Assembly (NCBI GenBank): GCA_946886805.1
Contig: CAMPJM010000069.1
Span: 1 to 12,224 of the forward strand
Length of the DNA: 12,224 bases
Direction of reading: 5' to 3'
DNA from: an uncultured Flammeovirgaceae bacterium
GTDB taxonomy: Bacteria; Bacteroidota; Bacteroidia; Cytophagales; Cyclobacteriaceae
Part shown: piece by piece, positions 1 to 7,557 of the stretch
How positions within the stretch are numbered: position 1 is the first letter of the stretch
How the letters are laid out: each line of letters opens with the position of its first letter
Translations under genes and position numbers: made by a program
The notes under the pieces: model-generated
Database searches by the model: none
Seen by the model: the letters and a program-made list of their open reading frames with translations, nothing else
Told to the model about the DNA's origin: nothing

Positions 1-870
1 TATTGTCCATTCCCCAACTTCTGTTCCAATAGGCTGATTGCCAGCTAATGTTGTATTATCGATACAAACATTCTGATCAGCACCAGCAACGGCAACTGTA
101 ATTTCATCTACAGTTATAGTTACGTCATCTGAACTGGATGCACAAATTCCGTTGTTATCACTTACAGTCCAAGTTAAGGTATTGGCTCCTGCTGATAAAT
201 TGTTAACAGAAGTATTTGGATCATTTACATCGTCATATATTATTAAAGGATTCGTAGAACCCCAGGTCCCGGTTTCACCTGCTTTTAAAGGATTTCCTGA
301 AAGTGTAGTCGTTAAAGCACAAACGGTCTGGTCTGCACCGGCATTGGCTATGGTGAGGTCTGTGAAATTGATCGCTACCACATCTGAGGTTGGGGAACAA
401 ACGCCACTTGGATCGCTTATCGTCCAGATAAATTCATTAACTCCTTCGGACAACCCGGTTACCGTAGTGTTATAAACAGTTGCATCTGTAAAAGTTCCTG
501 TGCCAGTTGTTACTGTCCATTCTCCTGTTTCTCCTGGCGCAGGTTCATTGGCAGCCAATGTAGTATTGTCGATACAGATATCCTGATCAGCACCAGCAAC
601 GGCAACTGTAATTTCATCGACTGTTATGATTACATCATCTGAATTAGGCGCACATATTAGATTGTCATCGCTTACTGTCCAAGTAAGGGTATTGGCGCCT
701 GCTGATAAATTGTTAACAGAAGTGTTTGGATCATTTACATTCGCAAATGTTACTGAGGGATCAGTTGAACTCCATGTCCCCGTTTCATTTAATTTTAAAG
801 GATTTCCTGAAAGTGTTGTGGTTACATCACAAATGGTTTGGTCTGCACCGGCATTGGCTATGGTAAATTC
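1..870 (-). repeat. 510-bp tandem repeat inside the surface-protein gene
   Basis: Bases 1 to about 360 match bases 511 to about 870 at a constant offset of 510. For example GTCTGCACCGGCATTGGCTA occurs at 331 and 841, and the CACCAGCAACGGCAACTG block at 81 and 591. The period is exactly 170 codons and covers two Ig-like modules. The first copy continues past the left edge, so the copy number is unknown. Several blocks are nearly identical at DNA level, which suggests recent duplication or gene conversion. Confidence 0.88.
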
Positions 871-1506
871 AGTAACTATAATATCAGATAAAGAAACAGT
901 ACATCCATTCGCATCTTCAATATCAACAGAATATGTACCAGCTGAAAGTGTGTTTATATGATCTTCCTGCGAGGGCAGCCCATTTGACCAGGTGTAGGTA
1001 TAAGGTGCCGTTCCGCCTGTAACGGTTAAATTGATAGAGCCACTTCCAGAACCATCACAATCCGGGGATATAATTGGTGGGGTATCGGTTACTGACAGTG
1101 GATCTGGTTGTCCAACCATGATATTGCTTCTTTGAACCTCATTACAACCAGGAGGAAAGAGAGGGTTACTAGACGTTACTCGAACTCTGTATTGACTTGA
1201 GTTAAAAATTCCAAAAGTAGGATGAGCAGTATTATTTTCTAAACTAAATGTAAATTTGTTAGAGCTTACGCTACCCGCATCATATAAAGGAAATTCACCA
1301 CTTACTGTAACTAATACCAATTCATAATAAAAAGGTCCAGTCCCATCTACAACTTCAATAGCTATAGATCCATCGTTACCCCCGTAACACGAAACATCAT
1401 TAGTAGTAATAATTACATTTGAAATACATTGGGCATTTAATTTATTAAAACTCAATAGGGATAATCCTAATGATAATAATGTAAATATTATATATATCTT
1501 CCTCAT
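1..1506 (-). CDS. Large secreted repeat protein, SprB/Ig-like modules (5' part only)
   Basis: An open frame runs without a stop from an ATG at 1506 down to base 1, giving 502 codons with the C-terminus outside the window. Residues 1-26 form a signal peptide with a hydrophobic core ending in Asn-Ala-Gln, typical of Bacteroidota exported proteins. Around residue 40 the CYGGNDGSI segment, and around residues 150-205 a CDGSGSGSI...GGTAPYTYTWSNG segment, resemble SprB repeats of gliding-motility and surface adhesins. From about residue 215 there are Ig/PKD-like modules of about 85 residues, each opening with AGADQ and a Cys. Two types alternate (IANAGADQ and VAVAGADQ), so the DNA repeat unit is 510 bp. 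The start lies 2 bp after the stop of the upstream gene, so the two are probably co-transcribed. A type IX sorting domain would be expected at the unseen C-terminus. A surface adhesin or motility role is inference. Confidence 0.85.
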   Translation of the reverse strand, partial: MRKIYIIFTLLSLGLSLLSFNKLNAQCISNVIITTNDVSCYGGNDGSIAIEVVDGTGPFYYELVLVTVSGEFPLYDAGSVSSNKFTFSLENNTAHPTFGIFNSSQYRVRVTSSNPLFPPGCNEVQRSNIMVGQPDPLSVTDTPPIISPDCDGSGSGSINLTVTGGTAPYTYTWSNGLPSQEDHINTLSAGTYSVDIEDANGCTVSLSDIIVTEFTIANAGADQTICDVTTTLSGNPLKLNETGTWSSTDPSVTFANVNDPNTSVNNLSAGANTLTWTVSDDNLICAPNSDDVIITVDEITVAVAGADQDICIDNTTLAANEPAPGETGEWTVTTGTGTFTDATVYNTTVTGLSEGVNEFIWTISDPSGVCSPTSDVVAINFTDLTIANAGADQTVCALTTTLSGNPLKAGETGTWGSTNPLIIYDDVNDPNTSVNNLSAGANTLTWTVSDNNGICASSSDDVTITVDEITVAVAGADQNVCIDNTTLAGNQPIGTEVGEWTI

Positions 1507-1508
1507 AA

Positions 1509-1883
1509 TTATTGCTTCTTAATTGAGATTCCAGCTAACTGCAAAAACTGACACATAGGATCCTTGATCTCAGTGTATTCCACCAGTATCTTATAATTGC
1601 CCTCATTTAAGTCTTCAAAGACTACCAAATCTGAATTGGAACCTTCTATAGTCTTTATCAAAGTTTTACCCTTCCCTGAAATTGAAAATAAATTGGCCTC
1701 AAAAGATCCCGATCCTTCTATCTGGGCCTCTATTCTTCCCATATTTTGTATACTCGCTGGAGATGTTTTAACAATTTGTATCTTATTACCACAATTTACC
1801 TCCTGCGCCCATGTTGACTTTATGCAACAAAAGGAGAAGAAGAGCATTAAAATTGAAACTTTAAGTTTTAAATTACCTTTCAT
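1509..1883 (-). CDS. Small secreted protein of unknown function
   Basis: I do not recognise this family. The preferred start is the ATG at 1883. It gives a 124-residue protein beginning with a clear signal peptide (MKGNLKLK, then a hydrophobic stretch, ending TWAQ at about residue 27). A longer frame to an ATG at 1952 would add 23 polar residues before the signal peptide, which is unlikely. The mature part of about 97 residues looks all-beta, contains two Cys (near its start and near its end), and has a segment VFEDLNEGNYKILVEY that recalls the last strands of SprB-type or carboxypeptidase-regulatory-like beta-sandwich domains. It ends 2 bp before the large repeat-protein gene. A common operon and an accessory extracellular or periplasmic role are therefore likely, but this is inference. 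Confidence 0.75.
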   Translation of the reverse strand: MKGNLKLKVSILMLFFSFCCIKSTWAQEVNCGNKIQIVKTSPASIQNMGRIEAQIEGSGSFEANLFSISGKGKTLIKTIEGSNSDLVVFEDLNEGNYKILVEYTEIKDPMCQFLQLAGISIKKQ

Positions 1884-2288
1884 ATTATTATAGTCATTAA
1901 GGTGATGTGCTCCTGAGTCATCATTTTTGCACTTTATTATTAATCTTTTCATACCCTGTCTTATATCGAAAACGCTTTACAATGCATGCATGCAAAGCTT
2001 CTGCGATACAGGATATCCGCTTTATTTACTTTAGAAATATACAAGGAGGTTTATTGGAAAATTATAATAATAGCTGTCAAAACTTACAAATGAGAGAGAT
2101 ATGCGTACAAAAAATGAATTTTATCGTCTATTTGATAACCAGTTGGTTAAATATTCACCGGCTTATTAAAATGATTCTAAATATCACAGGGCAAGTTTTA
2201 ATATTTAGCATATTTCGTAACTTAGCGGCTCTAAAGATTGTATAGTTTTATATAATCTTATTATTCACTATATATTTAAATTCTAATC
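1884..2288. other. Divergent intergenic region between surface operon and aconitase
   Basis: This stretch of about 405 bp separates two divergent transcription units and must hold both promoters. I see no convincing TTTG/TAnnTTTG pair for either side. AT-rich sequence at about 2238-2280 lies just upstream of the aconitase start. One imperfect inverted repeat occurs at 1974-1998 (GCTTTACA against TGCAAAGC around an ATGCATGCATGC core). The open frames here have unusual composition and no recognisable family. Confidence 0.5.
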
Positions 2289-4562
2289 ATGGCTTTTGAT
2301 ATTGATATGATCAAGGCTGTATATACCCGAATGGGTAAGCGAGTTGATACAGCAAGAAAAATTGTAGGCAAACCTTTAACTTTGGCGGAAAAGATCCTCT
2401 ATTCTCATCTATACGATGGAGAAGTTACTGAGGCTTATGAACGTGGTAAATCTTACGTTGATTTTGCTCCTGATAGAGTAGCTATGCAAGATGCAACGGC
2501 TCAAATGGCATTGCTTCAGTTTATGCAAGCAGAAAAACCTCAGGTAGCTGTTCCATCAACTGTTCATTGTGACCACCTGATCCAGGCCGAAATAGGCGCG
2601 CAAGCGGATCTAAAAAAAGCCAATACCATTAATAAGGAAGTATATGATTTTTTATCTTCAGTATCTAATAAATATGGATTGGGTTTCTGGAAGCCCGGTG
2701 CTGGGATTATTCACCAGGTAGTTTTAGAAAATTATGCATTCCCAGGCGGCTTGATGATCGGTACTGATTCCCATACACCAAATGCTGGTGGATTAGGAAT
2801 GGTAGCCATTGGTGTTGGCGGTGCTGACGCAGTAGACGTAATGGCAGGAATGGCATGGGAATTGAAATTCCCGAAATTAATCGGTATAAAACTTACAGGT
2901 AAGTTAAGTGGCTGGACTTCCCCTAAAGACGTAATATTAAAAGTTGCTGGTATTTTAACTGTAAAAGGTGGTACAGGTGCTATTGTAGAATATTTTGGAG
3001 AGGGTGCCGACTCATTGTCCTGCACAGGAAAAGGAACTATATGTAACATGGGAGCTGAAATCGGGGCAACTACCTCAGTTTTTGCTTACGGTGAGAAAAT
3101 GAGGGAATATCTAATTTCAACAGAAAGGGAAGATGTTGCCAATGAAGCTGACAAAGTAATTGAGCATTTAAGAGCCGATGAAGAGGTTTACGCCAATCCT
3201 GAAAGCTATTATGATCAGGTTATCGAAATCAATCTTTCTGAACTAGAACCGCATGTCAATGGACCTTTTACTCCTGACGCAGCATGGCCTTTATCTCAGT
3301 TTGCACAAACTGTCAGAGAAAAAGGATGGCCAGCAAAGTTAGAAGTGGGATTGATAGGGTCTTGTACAAACTCATCTTATGAAGATATTACGAGAGCAGC
3401 TTCAATTGCAAGACAGGCAGTTGATAAAAAACTAGCTGCAAAAGCTGAATTTACTGTTACACCAGGCTCAGAACTTGTGAGATACACCACTCAAAGAGAT
3501 GGCTTACTGCAGGTGTTCGAACAAATGGGAGGCGTAGTATTAGCAAATGCATGTGGCCCCTGTATAGGCCAGTGGGCTCGCCATTCTAATGATCCAAACA
3601 GAAAAAATAGTATCCTCACCTCTTTTAACAGAAACTTTGCTAAGAGAAATGATGGGAATCCGAACACGCATGCATTTGTTGCATCTCCGGAAATCGTTAC
3701 TGCCTTAACCATTGCTGGTGATCTTACATTTAATCCCATGACAGACACTCTTATTAACGCTGACGGTGTTGCTGTAATGCTTGATGAACCTCAAGGTGTT
3801 GAGTTGCCTGTTAATGGTTTTGCTGTCGAGGATGCAGGATATCAGGCCCCTGCTGAAAATGGTGAAGGAATTCAGGTGATTGTAGATCCAAGTTCAGACA
3901 GACTTCAGTTGTTAGCTCCGTTTAACGCTTGGAAGAAGGAGGACTTTATGGGAATGAAGCTGTTAATCAAAGCAAAAGGCAAATGTACTACTGACCATAT
4001 TTCAATGGCAGGTCCATGGTTGAAATACAGAGGCCATTTAGATAACATTTCTAACAATATGCTAATTGGAGCAATCAATGCTTACAACGATGCAACCAAC
4101 AAAGTAAAAAATCAGGTTACGGGAGAGTATGATGAAGTTCCTGCCGCAGCCAGGATTTATAAAGCAAAAGGAATAGGCTCTGTAGTAGTTGGAGATGAAA
4201 ACTATGGCGAAGGCTCATCAAGAGAACATGCTGCAATGGAACCTCGTCATTTGGGAGTAAGAATGGTTCTGGTTAAATCATTTGCCAGAATCCACGAAAC
4301 CAACCTTAAAAAACAAGGTATGTTGGGCGTGACCTTTGCTAATCCTGCTGATTATGATAAAGTTAGAGAAGACGACACTATTGATGTCCTTCATTTGGAC
4401 CAGTTTAAGCCCAATGAACCTCTAACCGTAGCACTAAACCATGCGGACGGAAGCAAGGATCAAATCCTCGTAAATCATACGTACAATGAAGGACAGATTG
4501 CCTGGTTCTGGTCTGGGTCTGCTTTGAATGTTATAAAAGAAAAGCATAACCAGAGTATCTGA
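2289..4562 (+). CDS. acn: Aconitate hydratase, mitochondrial-type
   Basis: This enzyme of the TCA cycle interconverts citrate and isocitrate through cis-aconitate, using a [4Fe-4S] cluster in the cytoplasm. The 757-residue length and sequence fit the mitochondrial-type aconitase family common in Bacteroidota, rather than the AcnA/IRP or AcnB types. The three cluster ligands are visible as Cys359 in [10 protein letters not shown] and Cys422 and Cys425 in [10 protein letters not shown], a constant +1 offset from pig mitochondrial aconitase. The [11 protein letters not shown] motif is at about residues 160-170. The swivel-domain motif [17 protein letters not shown] carries the catalytic Ser643 and substrate-binding Arg645. 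All key residues are present and the frame is intact. The gene appears monocistronic, with a strong terminator 31 bp downstream. The start is an ATG giving the usual N-terminus MAFDIDMIK. Confidence 0.97.
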   Translation: MAFDIDMIKAVYTRMGKRVDTARKIVGKPLTLAEKILYSHLYDGEVTEAYERGKSYVDFAPDRVAMQDATAQMALLQFMQAEKPQVAVPSTVHCDHLIQAEIGAQADLKKANTINKEVYDFLSSVSNKYGLGFWKPGAGIIHQVVLENYAFPGGLMIGTDSHTPNAGGLGMVAIGVGGADAVDVMAGMAWELKFPKLIGIKLTGKLSGWTSPKDVILKVAGILTVKGGTGAIVEYFGEGADSLSCTGKGTICNMGAEIGATTSVFAYGEKMREYLISTEREDVANEADKVIEHLRADEEVYANPESYYDQVIEINLSELEPHVNGPFTPDAAWPLSQFAQTVREKGWPAKLEVGLIGSCTNSSYEDITRAASIARQAVDKKLAAKAEFTVTPGSELVRYTTQRDGLLQVFEQMGGVVLANACGPCIGQWARHSNDPNRKNSILTSFNRNFAKRNDGNPNTHAFVASPEIVTALTIAGDLTFNPMTDTLINADGVAVMLDEPQGVELPVNGFAVEDAGYQAPAENGEGIQVIVDPSSDRLQLLAPFNAWKKEDFMGMKLLIKAKGKCTTDHISMAGPWLKYRGHLDNISNNMLIGAINAYNDATNKVKNQVTGEYDEVPAAARIYKAKGIGSVVVGDENYGEGSSREHAAMEPRHLGVRMVLVKSFARIHETNLKKQGMLGVTFANPADYDKVREDDTIDVLHLDQFKPNEPLTVALNHADGSKDQILVNHTYNEGQIAWFWSGSALNVIKEKHNQSI

Positions 4563-4593
4563 TTAAGAGGCTAAGTAGCTTATTTATAAAATT

Positions 4594-4624
4594 AAAAGGG
4601 GTAAAATTATTTGCCCCTTTTTTT
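4594..4624 (+). terminator. Rho-independent terminator of the aconitase gene
   Basis: AAAAGGGGTAAA (4594-4605) pairs with TTTGCCCCTTTT (4610-4621) around an ATTA loop. This is a 12-bp stem with one G-U pair, and a run of seven T spans 4618-4624. Confidence 0.9.
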
Positions 4625-5143
4625 ATTTGCGAGTTGATCAAGCGGAAAAGTTGGGAAGTACCGTCAAAAAATCTTAATCTCTAACCTTAGGCTACAAAAT
4701 TATCTGCCAGACAATCTAAAGCCCTGCTGTAATGTAGTTTTTGTGACCCTCTGGCCGGGTGGCCTCGTTTCTGGATTTACAACCCGATTTCATCCGCACG
4801 GGACTCCGCTGACCCAAAGATTAAATCAAAGGTTGAAAATCCATAAACTGGGTCGAAAAGCATGCTTCAGAGGAAGTAATAGCTCTGCACCCTGTCGCAT
4901 CATTTTTTTTATATCGTTGGTGGAAAAACTTTAAAATTTTGTTAACTGTCTTTAGATGCCGTTTGTGTTCATTTAGCCTTAATCAAGGTTTTGTGCGAAC
5001 GCTCCCCGGAATTGTTGCTTGACCCTTTGTTTATAGACCGTCTAAAAAACCTATGCATAATGCAACTGCTCCCCAAAAAATTTGCTTGATCCTTGCGACT
5101 TAAAAGTTTCTAAAGGCAAAAATCAAAATTTAAGATATTCTTA
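4625..5143. other. Intergenic region holding repeat copy 1
   Basis: Apart from the dispersed repeat, this stretch of about 520 bp shows no supported gene. After the repeat, a partial echo of its tail occurs: GCTCCCCGGAATTGTTGCTTGA at 5001 is followed by the similar GCTCCCCAAAAAATTTGCTTGA near 5068. Confidence 0.5.
4699..5020 (+). repeat. Dispersed ~320-bp repeat, copy 1, with long hairpin
   Basis: This segment matches 6405-6723 in the same orientation. The best conserved core (4739-4902) has about seven substitutions in roughly 160 bases. The flanks of the unit are less similar, and the match ends at the shared GAATTGTTGCTT-like tail. Inside it, GTTTCTGGATTTACAACC (4767-4784) pairs with GGTTGAAAATCCATAAAC (4831-4848) at 16 of 18 positions, with an inner GATTT/AAATC pair (4786-4790 / 4823-4827). 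A perfect AAGCATGCTT palindrome and a small CTTC-AGAG-GAAG hairpin follow. A 63-codon frame crosses the core, but substitutions between copies are mostly amino-acid changing, so coding is unlikely. It starts about 75 bp after the aconitase terminator. Confidence 0.85.
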
Positions 5144-5175
5144 TTTGGACTAATTATAAATAAACTATATCTTTG
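5144..5175 (+). promoter_or_regulatory. Bacteroidota-type promoter (-33 TTTG, -7 TATCTTTG)
   Basis: TTTG at 5144-5147 and TATCTTTG at 5168-5175 match the Bacteroidota consensus TTTG/TAnnTTTG with 20 bases between them. The start codon of the next gene is at 5197, so transcription would begin about 10-15 bases before it, leaving a short leader. Confidence 0.75.
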
Positions 5176-5196
5176 CCCACGTAAATAGGACAAAGT

Positions 5197-5529
5197 ATGA
5201 TCGAAGTTTTCAAAACAAAATATGGTTGCGTTTATCAGTGTGATGATCAAAACTGTTTTTGGGTAGATTTTTCAGGCTCCCTTACCTCTTTTAGCTTTCA
5301 TTGTTTTTTTAGGTTAAAGCAGCTCGTGGACCAGATTGACATTGAAGCCATGGTAAATAACCCGGGCAAAGATGCAGATCTGGAAATTATTTCTCCTTGT
5401 AGCTGTGAACGATGCTATACACTTACGCTTCCCGAAATAATCAGGTTTAAAAGTTTGTTAAGCGGTGCTAAAGTAATGCTTGAATTAAACTCAATTATTC
5501 ATGAACGACTAAAAATAGTGTGTATATAA
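5197..5529 (+). CDS. Small Cys-rich protein, possible DUF6686 family
   Basis: This 110-residue protein has no signal peptide or membrane segment. It begins MIEVFKTKYGCVYQCDDQNCFWVDF, with Cys at residues 11, 15 and 20. It also has FHCFFRL at about residues 34-40 and a CSCERC cluster at about residues 68-73. The layout resembles a small Bacteroidota-restricted family that I recall as DUF6686, but I cannot confirm this here. The Cys spacing could support metal binding, which is inference. The gene has its own near-consensus promoter and no close partner; ferritin follows 220 bp downstream on the same strand. The real start is supported by the promoter spacing. No function can be assigned. Confidence 0.78.
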   Translation: MIEVFKTKYGCVYQCDDQNCFWVDFSGSLTSFSFHCFFRLKQLVDQIDIEAMVNNPGKDADLEIISPCSCERCYTLTLPEIIRFKSLLSGAKVMLELNSIIHERLKIVCI

Positions 5530-5534
5530 TTTTT

Positions 5535-5556
5535 AGAATTAATCATTTTTAATTCT
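5535..5556 (+). terminator. Weak AT-rich hairpin after the small Cys-rich gene
   Basis: AGAATTAA (5535-5542) pairs perfectly with TTAATTCT (5549-5556) around a 6-base loop, 5 bases after the stop codon. The stem is AT-rich and has no T run after it, so termination is only possible. Confidence 0.3.
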
Positions 5557-5702
5557 TACAACCTCCGAGGATTACCTCTATTGTTATTACCCCCTCTCCT
5601 ATTTTCTTCTATTTAGGATCAGCTATTTAGATTTAGAATCATTCCATATTTCTATCCCTTATCACTAAAATGAAACTTTGTCTTACCTTTATAGGTATAA
5701 TA

Positions 5703-5714
5703 AGTAACGTTACT
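5703..5714. promoter_or_regulatory. Perfect 12-bp palindrome upstream of ferritin
   Basis: AGTAACGTTACT is its own reverse complement and ends 35 bp before the ferritin start, in the place where an operator could overlap the promoter. An ACCT-TTAT-AGGT inverted repeat lies just upstream at 5686-5697. The binding factor is unknown. Confidence 0.35.
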
Positions 5715-5749
5715 GAAATGTGACTCATGTTGAATAAACACTGAATATT

Positions 5750-6283
5750 ATGAAAGATTTATTGAGGTCAAGAACTTCATTGTTAGAAGAAATAGAGAAA
5801 TTACTTAACGATCAAATAAAAATGGAAGCCAGGTCATCAGCAACATATCTTGCAATGGCTTCCTGGTGTGATAGAAACGGCTATGACAATAGTGCCAATT
5901 TCTTTTATAAGCAATCAGATGAAGAAAGGGAGCATATGCTGAAAATATTTAAATACGTTTCAGATGTCGGAGGTCGTGCCATTTCACCGGAGATTTTAAA
6001 TGTCGCACAGGAGTTTGAGTCTTTTAAAGATGTTTTCGAAAAAGCATTGGAACAAGAAATCTCTGTAACTCATTCGATCAATAGAATTGTTGATAAATGC
6101 CACAAATCAAGAGACTATACTACGGCCACATTTTTACAATGGTTCTTAACAGAACAAGTTGAGGAAGAGTACATTGGCAGAAGAGCTCTTGAATTATTTG
6201 ATGTAATAGGCGAAGAAGGTGTAGGCAGGTATATGATCGATAAACAAATACCTAAGATCACTTACGGGTCTGTTGAAGGATAA
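5750..6283 (+). CDS. ftnA: Non-heme ferritin
   Basis: This is an iron-storage protein. It oxidises Fe(II) at a di-iron ferroxidase centre and mineralises iron inside a 24-subunit cytoplasmic shell. The 177-residue protein is close to the usual length of bacterial ferritins. Its ferroxidase residues line up with E. coli FtnA at a constant offset of +9: Glu26, Glu58, Glu59 and His62 (in DEEREHMLK), Glu103, then Glu135, Gln136, Glu138 and Glu139 in QWFLTEQVEEE. Both the di-iron site and the third iron site therefore appear intact. No heme-binding Met typical of bacterioferritin is evident. The gene stands alone with its own terminator 24 bp downstream. A palindrome at 5703-5714 may regulate it. 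The ATG at 5750 is the natural start. Confidence 0.95.
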   Translation: MKDLLRSRTSLLEEIEKLLNDQIKMEARSSATYLAMASWCDRNGYDNSANFFYKQSDEEREHMLKIFKYVSDVGGRAISPEILNVAQEFESFKDVFEKALEQEISVTHSINRIVDKCHKSRDYTTATFLQWFLTEQVEEEYIGRRALELFDVIGEEGVGRYMIDKQIPKITYGSVEG

Positions 6284-6307
6284 ATAAGAAATAACTTATA
6301 GTATATT

Positions 6308-6339
6308 AAAGAGGATCCTTTGCGGATCCTCTTTTTTTT
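6308..6339 (+). terminator. Rho-independent terminator of ferritin
   Basis: AAAGAGGATCC (6308-6318) pairs perfectly with GGATCCTCTTT (6324-6334) around a 5-base loop, and a run of T continues to 6339. Confidence 0.93.
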
Positions 6340-6404
6340 AAGCAGACGAACGGGGTAAAAAAGGAATCGGGTGGAATTTTTGCGGAGATCTGTGTTATTT
6401 CTGG

Positions 6405-6723
6405 ATTATCTGCTAGACAACCCAGAGTCCTGCTGCAACGTAGTTTTCGTGACCCTCTGGCCGGGTGGCCTCGTTTATGGATTTACAACCCGATTTCATC
6501 CGCACGGGGCTCCGCTGACCCAAAGATTAAATCAAAGGTTGAAAATCCATAAACTGGGTCGGAAAGCATGCTTTAGAGGAAGTAATAGCGCTGTACCCTG
6601 TCGCATCTTTTTTGACATCCTTGGTGGAAAAATCTTTAAAACTTTGTAAACTGTCTTTTTGTCGTTTCTGTTCATTTCGGGTTAATCAAGGTTCTGTGCA
6701 AACGCTCCCCAGAATTGTTGCTT
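6405..6723 (+). repeat. Dispersed ~320-bp repeat, copy 2, with long hairpin
   Basis: This is the second copy of the element at 4699-5020, in the same orientation and again just downstream of a terminator, here about 65 bp after that of ferritin. Here GTTTATGGATTTACAACC (6473-6490) pairs with GGTTGAAAATCCATAAAC (6537-6554) at 17 of 18 positions, one more than in copy 1. Substitutions relative to copy 1 mostly keep or improve pairing: C to A at 6477 creates a new A-T pair, and C to T in the CTTC/GAAG stem leaves a T-G wobble. A 92-codon frame crosses it, but its conserved part is just the repeat core, so it is not annotated as a gene. Confidence 0.85.
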
Positions 6724-6727
6724 AATT

Positions 6728-6910
6728 CTAAAATGGGAGCAAATATTTCTCAGACGGGAAAGGATGTTCTGAAGTAGTGTCGACAGATTGCAGAAAAATC
6801 CTGGAATATAACCTGTGGATCGTTTTGAGGGATCCCATAATTCCATAAGCGGTAATTCCCACTAAAGCAACGGCGATTGCAGCTAAGGCAGCCCTAATCT
6901 GCTTGACCAG
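6728..6910 (-). pseudogene. Possible remnant of a small membrane protein
   Basis: This minus-strand run of 60 codons has no ATG at its beginning; it opens with CTG directly after a TAG. It reads LVKQIRAALAAIAVALVGIT, then AYGIMGSLKTIHRLYSRIF and a polar tail, ending at TAG. Residues 6-28 would make a good transmembrane helix followed by a positively charged stretch. Upstream, the same frame gives DLIKLVVIGY before that TAG, so a nonsense mutation in an older gene is possible. No family is recognised. It could also be chance. Confidence 0.25.
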
Positions 6911-6967
6911 CTAGTATCCAATGACAACGAGCTTAATTAAATCTTACTTTCTCAATTGAGTGACGAT

Positions 6968-7507
6968 TTATAAATTTCTTCTAAAATCATTTAAGGCGGT
7001 CTTTTCCTCCTTTGTAAGAAGTAAATCTTTTTTTAGCCGATAAACGGTAGGACGATCAATAGAAAATAAAATAAGGAGAAGTGCATAAGCCATTAAATAT
7101 ACTTGTTCCTCATAAAAAAACAACAACAAATTAGCTCCACAGCTACCGATAAATAGGAAAAGATATTTCTTTGTTGCCGCCTCCTTAAACATTTGTAGCT
7201 TTTGGTTTAGACCATCTTCAATTGAATGCAGTCTTAACATTCTTTTATAAATAAGATACCCCGGGACGGCCAATAAACAGACAGCTATTGCCAATATGGG
7301 GTGCAAAGCACTGTCACCTGCCTCAAATGAGGGACTGACGCCACCGTGCGGTTGCAATTTCAAAAATATCACAACGAAAAACAGCAAAGGCACACAAACC
7401 GCTAAATAAAAAATTACATTCATCGCATTCAAAAACCCGTCAATTTCTGCCGGGGAACAATCTACTTCGTTTTTTACCATTGCAATTCGTTTTGATAGTG
7501 AATGCAA
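6968..7507 (-). CDS. Four-helix integral membrane protein of unknown function
   Basis: The 179-residue protein has hydrophobic segments at about residues 28-50, 68-87, 114-133 and 135-150, so it probably has four membrane helices. A charged segment (about 88-113) lies between helices 2 and 3, and a Lys/Arg-rich tail follows helix 4. The start may be the ATG at 7507 or the in-frame ATG at 7480 (MVKNEVDCSP); the sequence does not decide. I recognise no family and no catalytic motif. It is divergent from the tetR-paa operon, and the shared 91-bp gap holds the PaaR-like operator, so co-regulation is possible. Nothing in the protein itself points to phenylacetate uptake. Confidence 0.75.
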   Translation of the reverse strand: MHSLSKRIAMVKNEVDCSPAEIDGFLNAMNVIFYLAVCVPLLFFVVIFLKLQPHGGVSPSFEAGDSALHPILAIAVCLLAVPGYLIYKRMLRLHSIEDGLNQKLQMFKEAATKKYLFLFIGSCGANLLLFFYEEQVYLMAYALLLILFSIDRPTVYRLKKDLLLTKEEKTALNDFRRNL

Positions 7508-7557
7508 ATTACTAAAGATTATAATGAATAAAATTTGAAGGATTAAACTTTTTGATC

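Larger units (their letters stand above)
6340..6967. other. Intergenic region between ferritin terminator and membrane-protein gene
   Basis: This stretch of about 630 bp contains repeat copy 2 and the possible small-protein remnant. A perfect CTCAATTGAG palindrome sits at 6951-6960, just past the end of the minus-strand membrane-protein gene, but it has no following T run on that strand. No intact gene is supported. Confidence 0.5.

Noticed and set aside
152..961. Plus-strand open frames at 152-475 and 626-961
   Set aside because: They are antisense to the long minus-strand repeat-protein frame, and their similarity to each other simply reflects the 510-bp DNA repeat.
1974..1998. ATGCATGCATGC region as an operator
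   Set aside because: The arms pair over only eight positions with one mismatch, and the core is simple sequence, so chance cannot be excluded.
1597..2245. Plus-strand open frames at 1597-1893 and 1907-2245
   Set aside because: The first is antisense to the small secreted protein gene. The second lies mostly in AT-rich intergenic DNA, has unusual composition and matches no family I know.
2732..3748. Minus-strand open frames inside the aconitase gene
   Set aside because: They are shadows of a complete, well-conserved aconitase reading frame.
4743..6649. Similar short proteins (63 and 92 codons) encoded by the two dispersed repeats
   Set aside because: Their shared part equals the conserved DNA core. 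Differences are mostly amino-acid changing, and the flanking parts differ, which fits a non-coding element better than a gene family.
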